Program-made: the position numbers and the translations under genes
In this document: one piece after another, positions 1 to 7,393 of the stretch
How positions within the stretch are numbered: position 1 is the stretch's first letter
Layout: every line of letters begins with the position of its first letter
From: an uncultured Clostridium sp.
GTDB taxonomy: Bacteria > Bacillota > Clostridia > Lachnospirales > Lachnospiraceae
Direction: 5' to 3'
Assembly (NCBI GenBank): GCA_937885015.1
Contig: CALAAS010000038.1
Coordinates: 62,001-126,000, forward strand
DNA length: 64,000 nucleotides
The notes under the pieces: model-generated
What the model saw: only the letters and a program-made list of their open reading frames with translations
Told to the model about the DNA's origin: nothing
Databases searched by the model: none

Positions 1-676
1 TAAAACCATGTCTCAAATCATTGAGGAAGAGGTTCCCCTGGCGGAGGTGGCGGTACTTTCGGGGCCCAGCCATGCGGAGGAGGTAAGCCGTGGCCTGCCG
101 ACTACCTGTGTGGCAGGGGCACACCGGAAAAAAACGGCGGAATACCTGCAGTCTGTGTTTATGAGTCCGGTATTCCGGGTATACACCAGTCCAGACATGT
201 TGGGAATTGAGGTGGGAGCCGCACTGAAAAACGTGATAGCCCTGGCGGCAGGAATTGCCGATGGTCTTGGGTATGGAGACAACTCTAAGGCGGCACTGAT
301 TACCAGAGGAATTGCGGAGATCACGCGCCTTGGTGTGGAGATGGGAGGAAATGCCCTGACTTTTTCCGGACTTTCCGGAATTGGAGATCTGATTGTAACA
401 TGTGCCAGCATGCACAGCCGGAACCGGCGGGCAGGTATTCTTATTGGAAAGGGGTATTCCATGGAAGCCGCCATGAGGGAAGTGCAGATGGTGGTAGAGG
501 GGGTTTATTCAGCCAAAGCGGGACTTCTGTTGGCTCAGAAGTATCAGTGTGACATGCCCATCGTAGAACAGGTCAATCAGGTTCTGTTTGAGGGAAAAGA
601 TCCCAGAGAGGCTGTGACAGATCTGATGCTGCGGGACAGACGGATCGAATCCAGCGGACTCCCCTGGGAGGGATAA
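1..676 (+). CDS. gpsA: glycerol-3-phosphate dehydrogenase [NAD(P)+], C-terminal part
   Basis: This enzyme reduces dihydroxyacetone phosphate to sn-glycerol-3-phosphate for phospholipid synthesis in the cytoplasm. The window opens inside the gene: the frame is open from base 2 and the N-terminal Rossmann (NAD-binding) domain is missing. About 224 residues remain. They show the family stretch GPSHAEEV, the substrate-binding ALKNVIALAAGI segment, and SGLSGIGDLIVTC, followed by the helical C-terminal domain. An internal ATG at 8 is not the true start. In related Firmicutes gpsA lies next to spoIVA; here the liv operon lies between them. A strong terminator follows about 100 bases downstream. Confidence 0.95.
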   Translation, partial: KTMSQIIEEEVPLAEVAVLSGPSHAEEVSRGLPTTCVAGAHRKKTAEYLQSVFMSPVFRVYTSPDMLGIEVGAALKNVIALAAGIADGLGYGDNSKAALITRGIAEITRLGVEMGGNALTFSGLSGIGDLIVTCASMHSRNRRAGILIGKGYSMEAAMREVQMVVEGVYSAKAGLLLAQKYQCDMPIVEQVNQVLFEGKDPREAVTDLMLRDRRIESSGLPWEG

Positions 677-780
677 GGATTTTGTTGGATGTCCTGGTTG
701 GACGGACGAATGTCTGTGCAGAAAAAACAGAGGCTATTATAACTCGGTGGAATGGCTTTTATAACCACAGGTTTGAACTG

Positions 781-830
781 AGGGAGAATTAACTGGAAAA
801 ATGCATTTTTCAGCTAATTCTCCCTTTTTT
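781..830 (+). terminator. Rho-independent terminator after gpsA
   Basis: A nearly perfect stem of about 20 base pairs pairs AGGGAGAATTA with TAATTCTCCCT, extended by an A-run against a T-run, and ends in TTTTTT. It separates gpsA from the liv promoter just downstream. Confidence 0.9.
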
Positions 831-844
831 GCCAGGTTTTTGTA

Positions 845-873
845 TTGACAATTCACAGTGATAAACTTATAAT
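845..873 (+). promoter_or_regulatory. consensus sigma-A promoter for the liv operon
   Basis: A perfect -35 TTGACA (845-850) and a perfect -10 TATAAT (868-873) are separated by 17 bases. Transcription should start near 880, giving a leader of about 68 bases before livK. This is the best-matching promoter in the window, so the operon is probably expressed strongly unless repressed. I see no clear operator palindrome over it. Confidence 0.88.
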
Positions 874-947
874 TGCTTCAATCAAAGATGTGTCAGAAAT
901 GTCCATTTTTCAAGGCTTTTCGGGCAGCAAAGGGAGGACTGATTTTT

Positions 948-2162
948 ATGAAAAAGAAAATGGTAAGTTTGGGATTAGCAGCGATGATGGCCATGTCCCT
1001 GACCGCCTGCGGTGGATCCGGGGCAGAGCCTGCAGAGGATGCAGAGGCTAAAACAGAGGCAGCAGCTGGCGAAGAGGCGAAAGAAGGCGCCGCTTCGGAG
1101 GGCGGCGTGTTTAAAATAGGCGGTATTGGCCCAATCACCGGTGCAGCCGCCGCTTATGGTGAGGCTGTAAGAAATGGAATTGAGCTGGCAGTGAATGAGA
1201 TCAATGAGGCTGGCGGTGTAAATGGCGCGATGCTGGAACTCAACTTTCAGGATGATGAAAACGATCCGGAGAAGGCAATCAATGCTTACAATACCCTGAA
1301 AGATTGGGAGATGCAGATGCTGGTTGGAACCGTAACCTCCAAGCCATGTATTGCAGTGGCAGCTGAAACGGCGGCTGATAACCTGTTCCAGATTACGCCG
1401 TCAGGTTCTGCGGTAGAGTCTATTTCCGGCGACAATGCATTCCGGATCTGTTTTTCCGATCCAGATCAGGGACGGGCATCTGCTCAGTATATCGGCGAGC
1501 ATCAGCTGGCAACCAAGATTGCCATTATTTATGACAGCTCCAGCGAGTATTCCGATGGAATCCGCGAATCCTTCGTGGCAGAGGCGGCAAATCAGAATCT
1601 GGAGATCGTAACCACAGAGGCTTTTACAGCGGATACCAACACGGATTTCTCTGTGCAGCTGGATAAGGCAAAGGAGTCAGGTGCGGAGCTGGTTTTCCTC
1701 CCGATTTACTATCAGGAGGCATCCACGATCCTGAAACAGGCCAGCGACAAAGGCTTTGAGACTACGTTCTTCGGCTGCGACGGTATGGATGGAATTTTGA
1801 GCGTGCAGGGATTTGATGGCGCTCTGGCAGAGGGACTGATGTTCCTGACACCGTTCTCTGTGGATGAGGAGAGCAGTCAGGAATTCGTAACCAAATACCG
1901 CGATGCTTATGGGATTGATCCCCTTCAGTTCTCGGCAGATGCATACGATGCCGTATATGCAATCAAGACTGCCGCAGAGAAGGCAGGCGTTACGCCGGAT
2001 ATGGGCGTTTCTGATCTCTGTGATGCCATGAAGGCGGCTATGACAGAGATTACGGTGGACGGTCTGACGGGATCTGGTATGAGCTGGACGCCGGAAGGCG
2101 AGCCCAACAAAGAGCCGAAGGCTGTAAAAATTGAGAACGGCGCATACGTAATGATGAAATAA
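948..2162 (+). CDS. livK: branched-chain amino acid ABC transporter, substrate-binding lipoprotein
   Basis: This is the extracellular receptor that captures leucine, isoleucine, valine or related amino acids and delivers them to LivHM. I chose ATG 948 (404 residues) because GGGAGG lies just upstream and because the longer frame, from 873, begins inside the promoter's -10 box. The N-terminus is a lipoprotein signal peptide (MKKKMVSLGLAAMM) with lipobox LTAC, followed by a low-complexity Ala/Glu linker. The mature part has the type I periplasmic-binding (Leu/Ile/Val) fold, with IGPITGAAAAYG near the start and the ITPSGSA segment. It is first in the operon and is followed by a large hairpin before livH. 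The exact ligand cannot be read from the sequence. Confidence 0.92.
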   Translation: MKKKMVSLGLAAMMAMSLTACGGSGAEPAEDAEAKTEAAAGEEAKEGAASEGGVFKIGGIGPITGAAAAYGEAVRNGIELAVNEINEAGGVNGAMLELNFQDDENDPEKAINAYNTLKDWEMQMLVGTVTSKPCIAVAAETAADNLFQITPSGSAVESISGDNAFRICFSDPDQGRASAQYIGEHQLATKIAIIYDSSSEYSDGIRESFVAEAANQNLEIVTTEAFTADTNTDFSVQLDKAKESGAELVFLPIYYQEASTILKQASDKGFETTFFGCDGMDGILSVQGFDGALAEGLMFLTPFSVDEESSQEFVTKYRDAYGIDPLQFSADAYDAVYAIKTAAEKAGVTPDMGVSDLCDAMKAAMTEITVDGLTGSGMSWTPEGEPNKEPKAVKIENGAYVMMK

Positions 2163-2201
2163 TGCAGACAAACAGGCAAGATGGTGTAAATTGATTTCTG
2201 T

Positions 2202-2290
2202 GAGCCAGCCATGCTAAATCGCGGTTTCCGGCGGTCAGGGCGCTGTATCATTCAGTTCCTGATGCCCCGGGCCCTGGCAGCGGCTGGCTC
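2202..2290 (+). promoter_or_regulatory. large intercistronic hairpin between livK and livH
   Basis: The 9-base arms GAGCCAGCC (2202-2210) and GGCTGGCTC (2282-2290) pair perfectly. The loop holds an inner stem, CAGGGC (2236-2241) with GCCCTG (2271-2276). The bases after it are T-rich (AAATTTTTGTTATTTTT) but interrupted, so it is at best a leaky terminator. It may stabilise the livK message or reduce read-through into the permease genes. Confidence 0.6.
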
Positions 2291-2346
2291 CAGAAATTTT
2301 TGTTATTTTTACGTATGAATGAGAGGAAGAGGTAGGTGGAGGAATT

Positions 2347-3228
2347 ATGAGTTTTCTTTCGTATTTAATTAACGGGATCAGCCTTGGAAGCGTATATGCC
2401 ATTATTGCGCTGGGCTATACCATGGTATATGGCATTGCCAGAATGCTGAACTTTGCCCATGGAGATGTGATTATGGTCGGTGGTTTTACGGTGTTTACCA
2501 TCGTAAGTACCATGGGAGGTTCTCCGGTGGTGGGAATCCTGGCCTCCATTGTAATCTGTACGGTTCTTGGCGTGACCATCGAAAAGGTTGCATACCGGCC
2601 TCTGCGTGACGCTTCTCCGCTGGCAGTTCTGATTACAGCGATCGGTGTCAGCTATCTGCTGCAGAATGTGGCTCTTCTGGCGTTCGGCTCTAATGCCAGA
2701 CAGTTTACTTCTGTGGTAAACGTTCCAGCTCTTACGCTGGCAGATGGGAAGCTTTCCATTTCTGGCGTGACACTGGTTACCATTGCCAGCTGTATTGTGA
2801 TTATGATTGTTCTGGTTACTTTTATCAATAAAACTAAAATTGGTCAGGCCATGCTGGCGGTTTCAGAGGACCGGGGGGCCGCTACACTGATGGGAATCAA
2901 TGTAAACCGAACCATTTCAGTAACCTTTGCCATTGGTTCTGCCCTGGCAGCCATCGCCGGCGTACTTTTATGCTCAGCATACCCGTCTCTCTCTCCCTAT
3001 ACGGGTTCTATGCCTGGCATCAAGGCCTTTGTGGCTGCGGTATTTGGCGGAATTGGTTCCATTCCCGGAGCCATGATTGGAGGAATCCTGCTGGGAATCA
3101 TTGAGAACCTGGCCAAAGCGTATATCTCCTCTCAGCTTTCGGATGCCATCGTATTTTCCGTCCTGATTATCGTACTTCTGGTACGTCCGACGGGAATTCT
3201 GGGCAAGAAAATTCAGGAGAAAGTGTAG
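2347..3228 (+). CDS. livH: branched-chain amino acid ABC transporter, permease LivH
   Basis: One of the two membrane subunits that form the translocation pathway for branched-chain amino acids. The 293 residues form about eight hydrophobic segments. Family features are visible: SLGSVYAIIALGYTMVYGIARMLNFAHGD at the N-terminus (first 20 residues or so of the core) and the coupling region with AVSEDRGAATLMGIN. The ATG at 2347 follows GGTGGAGG with good spacing. It runs directly into livM, whose start codon touches its stop codon. Confidence 0.95.
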   Translation: MSFLSYLINGISLGSVYAIIALGYTMVYGIARMLNFAHGDVIMVGGFTVFTIVSTMGGSPVVGILASIVICTVLGVTIEKVAYRPLRDASPLAVLITAIGVSYLLQNVALLAFGSNARQFTSVVNVPALTLADGKLSISGVTLVTIASCIVIMIVLVTFINKTKIGQAMLAVSEDRGAATLMGINVNRTISVTFAIGSALAAIAGVLLCSAYPSLSPYTGSMPGIKAFVAAVFGGIGSIPGAMIGGILLGIIENLAKAYISSQLSDAIVFSVLIIVLLVRPTGILGKKIQEKV

Positions 3229-4311
3229 GTGGAGAAAATGGATAACATGAAATCATATAAAAATAAAATCCGTATACAGAACCTGGTTACCTATGCGCTG
3301 GTAATCGGTTGTTATGTACTGATTCAGGTGCTTATGGCAGGCGGGCATATCAACAGCCTGTTAAAAGGAATCCTGGTTCCTCTCTGCATCTACGTAATTC
3401 TGGCGGTATCCCTGAATCTGACGGTGGGAATCCTTGGCGAACTGAGCCTGGGACATGCCGGCTTCATGTGTGTCGGTGCATTTTCCGGTGCATTTTTTAA
3501 CCATGCAACGGAGACACTGATTGCCAGCAATCAGGCACGTTTTATTCTGGCGATTTTTGTGGGGGCGGCAGTGGCGTCTGTGTTTGGAATCCTCATCGGA
3601 ATCCCGGTTCTCCGGTTAAAGGGAGATTATCTGGCCATCGTAACGCTGGCATTCGGTGAGATTATCAAAAATATCATCAACGTACTTTATGTGGGAATGG
3701 ACAGCCGCGGAATCCATGTATCCATGAAGGATGTTGCTTCCCTGGGACTGGAGGATGGGGGAAACGTCATCATTAAAGGTGCGCAGGGAATTACCGGAAC
3801 ACCAAAAACTGCCACCTTTACCGTCGGTATTGTTCTTGTGCTGGTCACCCTTTTCATTGTGCTGAACATGATTCATTCCCGTACCGGCCGGGCCATCATG
3901 GCGATTCGGGACAATCGGATTGCGGCGGAATCCGTAGGAATCAATATTACCAAATACAAGCTGATGGCCTTTACCGTTTCGGCTGCCCTGGCCGGCGTGG
4001 CCGGTGTTCTGTATGCCCATAATCTGGCAACTCTGGCGGCCACTCCGAAAAATTTTGGTTACAATATGTCCATTATGATTCTGGTATTTGTGGTGCTTGG
4101 CGGAATCGGAAATATTCGGGGATCCATCATTGCTGCGGTTGTTCTGACGCTGCTTCCGGAAATGCTTCGAAGCCTCAATAATTACCGAATGCTGATTTAT
4201 GCGGTTGTTTTGATTGTGATTATGCTTCTGACAGCCAGTCCGAAGGCCATTGCGCTGCGGGAGCGGTTGCTTGCGCCGCTTCGGAATGCTAAAAAAGGGA
4301 AGGAGGCATAG
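3229..4311 (+). CDS. livM: branched-chain amino acid ABC transporter, permease LivM
   Basis: The second membrane subunit of the Liv transporter, 360 residues. A hydrophilic, Lys-rich N-terminus is followed by multiple membrane segments. The family signatures VSLNLTVGILGELSLGHAGF (split by one segment) and AIRDNRIAAESVGIN (the coupling helix contacting LivG/LivF) are present. I take GTG 3229 as the start: AGGAGA at 3215-3220 lies eight bases upstream, and the codon directly follows the livH stop. In-frame ATGs at 3238 and 3247 are possible alternatives. Confidence 0.93.
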   Translation: MEKMDNMKSYKNKIRIQNLVTYALVIGCYVLIQVLMAGGHINSLLKGILVPLCIYVILAVSLNLTVGILGELSLGHAGFMCVGAFSGAFFNHATETLIASNQARFILAIFVGAAVASVFGILIGIPVLRLKGDYLAIVTLAFGEIIKNIINVLYVGMDSRGIHVSMKDVASLGLEDGGNVIIKGAQGITGTPKTATFTVGIVLVLVTLFIVLNMIHSRTGRAIMAIRDNRIAAESVGINITKYKLMAFTVSAALAGVAGVLYAHNLATLAATPKNFGYNMSIMILVFVVLGGIGNIRGSIIAAVVLTLLPEMLRSLNNYRMLIYAVVLIVIMLLTASPKAIALRERLLAPLRNAKKGKEA

Positions 4312-4314
4312 GTC

Positions 4315-5073
4315 ATGGCAATGCTGGAAGTAAAAAATTTAAGTATCGCATTCGGCGGTTTGAAGGCAGTTGATGATTTTAATATAACCATAGAGAAAGG
4401 TCAGCTGTATGGTCTGATTGGTCCCAACGGAGCGGGGAAAACAACGATTTTCAATCTTCTGACCGGAGTGTATAAGCCGGACTGTGGCCGGATCACGCTG
4501 GATGGTGTGGATATTACGGGTAAGAAGACGACTCAGATTAACCAGGCGGGGATCGCCAGAACCTTTCAGAATATTCGGCTGTTCAAGGATTTGAGCGTGT
4601 TAGATAACGTAAAGGTGGGACTTCACAACCATCATGCCTATTCTACTTTAAGCGGAATTTTCCGCCTCCCTTCCTATTGGAAAACGGAGCGGGAGATGGA
4701 TGAACGGGCCATGGAGCTCCTGCGAGTATTTGATCTGGATCAGGAGTTTTCCTATAAAGCCTCCAACCTTCCCTATGGAAAGCAGAGAAAGCTGGAGATT
4801 GCCAGGGCACTGGCCACAGATCCAAAGCTTCTTCTGCTGGATGAGCCGGCAGCCGGCATGAACCCCAATGAAACAGCGGAACTGATGAAGACCATCCGTT
4901 TTGTCCGGGATCATTTCGATATGACAATTCTTTTGATTGAGCACGATATGAAATTGGTATCCGGAATCTGCGAGCGCCTGACGGTGCTGAATTTCGGGCA
5001 TATGCTGGCAGAGGGATCCACTGGCGAGGTGCTTCGCGATCCGCAGGTTATCGCGGCATATCTGGGAGAATAG
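4315..5073 (+). CDS. livG: branched-chain amino acid ABC transporter, ATPase LivG
   Basis: A cytoplasmic ATPase that powers the LivHM permease as a heterodimer with LivF. The 252 residues show Walker A GPNGAGKTT (about residues 36-44), an ABC signature region of the LivG type (LPYGKQRKLEIARAL), Walker B LLLLDEPAAGMNP, and a switch histidine in LLIEHDM. ATG 4315 follows GGAGG by eight bases. A three-base gap separates it from livM. Confidence 0.95.
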   Translation: MAMLEVKNLSIAFGGLKAVDDFNITIEKGQLYGLIGPNGAGKTTIFNLLTGVYKPDCGRITLDGVDITGKKTTQINQAGIARTFQNIRLFKDLSVLDNVKVGLHNHHAYSTLSGIFRLPSYWKTEREMDERAMELLRVFDLDQEFSYKASNLPYGKQRKLEIARALATDPKLLLLDEPAAGMNPNETAELMKTIRFVRDHFDMTILLIEHDMKLVSGICERLTVLNFGHMLAEGSTGEVLRDPQVIAAYLGE

Positions 5074-5085
5074 GGGGGATTGGAT

Positions 5086-5796
5086 ATGGCAATGCTGGAG
5101 GTAAAGGATTTAAGCGTATACTATGGAGTAATCCAGGCCTTAAAGGGAATCTCCTTTGAGGTGGAACAGGGGGATGTCATCGCTCTGATTGGAGCCAATG
5201 GAGCTGGAAAAACTACGACGCTTCACACGGTTACGGGCCTGATTCCTGCAAAATCCGGGTCGATTGTGTTTGAAGGAAAGGACATCACCCATACGCCGGG
5301 GTATAAGCTGGTGTCCATGGGAATCGCTCACGTTCCGGAGGGCCGCCGGGTTTTTGCTCAGCTGTCGGTACTCCAGAATCTGAAGATGGGTGCCTATACG
5401 CGAAACAACAAAAAAGAAATTGATGAGACGATTGAAAAAATATATACACGGTTTCCGCGGTTAAAGGAGCGGAAAAATCAGCTGGCTGGAACGCTGTCGG
5501 GAGGTGAGCAGCAGATGCTGGCCATGGGCAGGGCTCTGATGTCCCATCCACGGCTGATTGTGATGGATGAGCCATCCATGGGCCTTTCCCCAATTTATGT
5601 TAATGAGATTTTTAATATTATTCAGGAAATCAGTGCCGATGGCGTAACGGTCCTGCTGGTGGAACAGAATGCCAAAAAGGCATTGTCCATTGCCAATAAG
5701 GCTTACGTACTGGAAACTGGTTCCATTGTGCTTCAGGGTGATGCAAAAGAGCTTCTGAATAACGAACAGGTAAAGAAAGCTTATCTGAGCGAATAA
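5086..5796 (+). CDS. livF: branched-chain amino acid ABC transporter, ATPase LivF
   Basis: Partner ATPase of LivG. The 236 residues show Walker A GANGAGKTT (36-44), signature LSGGEQQMLAMGRAL, Walker B LIVMDEPSMGLSP and switch LLVEQNA. ATG 5086 has GGGGGG seven bases upstream. A TTG two codons earlier (5080) is too close to that site to be favoured. The gene closes the liv operon, and a hairpin that doubles as the spoIVA leader follows. Confidence 0.94.
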   Translation: MAMLEVKDLSVYYGVIQALKGISFEVEQGDVIALIGANGAGKTTTLHTVTGLIPAKSGSIVFEGKDITHTPGYKLVSMGIAHVPEGRRVFAQLSVLQNLKMGAYTRNNKKEIDETIEKIYTRFPRLKERKNQLAGTLSGGEQQMLAMGRALMSHPRLIVMDEPSMGLSPIYVNEIFNIIQEISADGVTVLLVEQNAKKALSIANKAYVLETGSIVLQGDAKELLNNEQVKKAYLSE

Positions 5797-5799
5797 CCC

Positions 5800-5829
5800 A
5801 CATAATCCCCCCTTTTCTGTGCATATACA
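5800..5829 (+). promoter_or_regulatory. possible sigma-E promoter for spoIVA
   Basis: ACATAAT (5800-5806) and CATATACA (5822-5829), 15 bases apart, resemble the mother-cell sigma-E pattern known from Bacillus (an ATATT-like -35 and a CATACA-like -10). Transcription would begin around 5836, in the loop of the hairpin, producing an mRNA without the left arm. The match is partial, so this is a suggestion only. Confidence 0.38.
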
Positions 5830-5857
5830 TGTATCAGCACAGTAAGGGGGTATTTTT
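5807..5857 (+). terminator. terminator-like hairpin after livF that contains the spoIVA ribosome binding site
   Basis: The left arm, a C6-T4 run followed by CTGTGC (5807-5822), pairs with GCACAG (5837-5842) and TAAGGGGG (5843-5850), and is followed by TATTTTT. It can end liv transcripts. Its right arm also holds AAGGGGG, the only plausible Shine-Dalgarno for spoIVA (ATG 5858). Transcripts reading through from livF would therefore have that site paired. Confidence 0.75.
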
Positions 5858-7333
5858 ATGGACAGTTTTAACGTGTACAGTGATATAAAGGCTAGAACTG
5901 GCGGTGAGATTTATATTGGAGTGGTGGGGCCGGTCCGGACGGGAAAATCTACTTTTATTAAGAGGTTTATGGAGCTGATGGTGCTTCCGGAGATGGAAGA
6001 TTCCCATGCCAGAGAGCGTACCAGGGATGAGCTTCCTCAGTCCTCTGCCGGAAAGACCATTATGACTACGGAGCCAAAATTTATTCCCAAGGAAGCGGCG
6101 CAGATTTCTCTCGGAGAGGGCATTGACGTCAAAACACGCCTGATTGACTGTGTTGGCTTTATGGTTGAGGGGGCGGCCGGACATATTGAAAATGATACGG
6201 AACGTCTGGTAAAAACTCCCTGGTTTGAGAAGGAAATCCCATTTACGGAGGCGGCAGAGCTGGGAACCAGGAAAGTAATTACAGACCACTCCACCATAGG
6301 ACTGGTGATTACCACGGACGGCTCCTTTGGGGAGATACGGCGGCCCAGCTATCTTCCGGCAGAGGAAAAGACGGTGCGGGAACTGAAAAACCTGGGAAAA
6401 CCGTTTCTGATTCTTCTGAATTCTCTGCGGCCATATTCGGAAGAGACAAAGGCACTGGCGGCTCAGATGACTGAACAGTATGGAGTGCAGGTAATTCCGG
6501 TAAATTGCGAACAGCTGAAGGCGGAGGATATCCGCGGGATCCTGGAGAAAATTCTTCTGGAATTTCCTGTGGCGGAGGTGGATTTTTCTATTCCACGGTG
6601 GATGGAGATCCTTCCGCGGGATCACTGGCTGAAGGCAGCGGTGATCCAGGCAGCGAGGGAGATGATGAAAAAAACCGTACATATGCGGGATGTGCCGCAG
6701 TCTCTTTTGCCGGAACAGGGAGATGCCATCCGGAGAATTCAGATTGGTTCTATGAAAATGGATGACGGAAGCGTGCAGGCAACGGTGGAAGTAGATGACA
6801 GCCATTATTACCGGATTCTCAGTGAATATGTGGGGTTGGAAATCGGCGGGGAATATCAGCTGATGCAGACCCTGCGGGAACTGGCATCCAAGCAGCGGGA
6901 ATACGAAAAAATGGCGTCGGCTGTCAATCAGGTCCGCATGAAGGGATACGGGGTTGTTACGCCAGTCCGGGAAGAAATTGTGCTGGATGAACCGCAGGTG
7001 GTCCGCCATGGCAATAAATACGGCGTTAAAATGCGGGCACAGGCGCCCTCCATTAACCTGATTAAAGCCCAGATTGAGACAGAAATTGCCCCAATTGTGG
7101 GGAGCGAACAACAGGCCGAGGATTTGATTCGCTATATCCGTGAAAATGCAGGGCAGGGAGAGGACGGCATCTGGAATACAAATATTTTTGGGAAATCCAT
7201 TGCCCAGATCGTGGATGATGGGATTCAGGCTAAAGTTTCTCAGATGACGGAGGATTGTCAGCTGAAGCTGCAGGATACTCTCCAGAAAATAATTAATGAC
7301 TCCAATGGCGGTATGATTTGCATTATTATCTGA
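5858..7333 (+). CDS. spoIVA: stage IV sporulation protein A, coat morphogenetic ATPase
   Basis: SpoIVA hydrolyses ATP to polymerise on the forespore surface and forms the platform for the spore coat. The length, 491 residues, is close to the Bacillus protein (492). Walker A GPVRTGKST spans residues 24-32 with the key Lys at 30. A TRAFAC-type GTPase-like core follows, including RLIDCVGFMVEG. The middle and C-terminal domains are conserved in character, ending in the short hydrophobic tail MICIII thought to contact the membrane through SpoVM. Expression in the mother cell under sigma-E is expected from the family. The start is ATG 5858 with AAGGGGG upstream, inside a hairpin. Confidence 0.97.
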   Translation: MDSFNVYSDIKARTGGEIYIGVVGPVRTGKSTFIKRFMELMVLPEMEDSHARERTRDELPQSSAGKTIMTTEPKFIPKEAAQISLGEGIDVKTRLIDCVGFMVEGAAGHIENDTERLVKTPWFEKEIPFTEAAELGTRKVITDHSTIGLVITTDGSFGEIRRPSYLPAEEKTVRELKNLGKPFLILLNSLRPYSEETKALAAQMTEQYGVQVIPVNCEQLKAEDIRGILEKILLEFPVAEVDFSIPRWMEILPRDHWLKAAVIQAAREMMKKTVHMRDVPQSLLPEQGDAIRRIQIGSMKMDDGSVQATVEVDDSHYYRILSEYVGLEIGGEYQLMQTLRELASKQREYEKMASAVNQVRMKGYGVVTPVREEIVLDEPQVVRHGNKYGVKMRAQAPSINLIKAQIETEIAPIVGSEQQAEDLIRYIRENAGQGEDGIWNTNIFGKSIAQIVDDGIQAKVSQMTEDCQLKLQDTLQKIINDSNGGMICIII

Positions 7334-7393
7334 AATCATGTATACTTAAACCATCAGTTGCAGAAAAATGACATACGTTTAGGAGGTGGTTCC

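Noticed and set aside
873..947. N-terminal extension of LivK starting at ATG 873
   Set aside because: That codon begins inside the -10 box, before the transcription start, and would bury the lipoprotein signal peptide.
5834..7339. A 501-codon open frame on the - strand opposite spoIVA
   Set aside because: Its extent mirrors spoIVA, and the product is His/Pro/Leu-rich without any domain, as expected for a shadow of a real gene.
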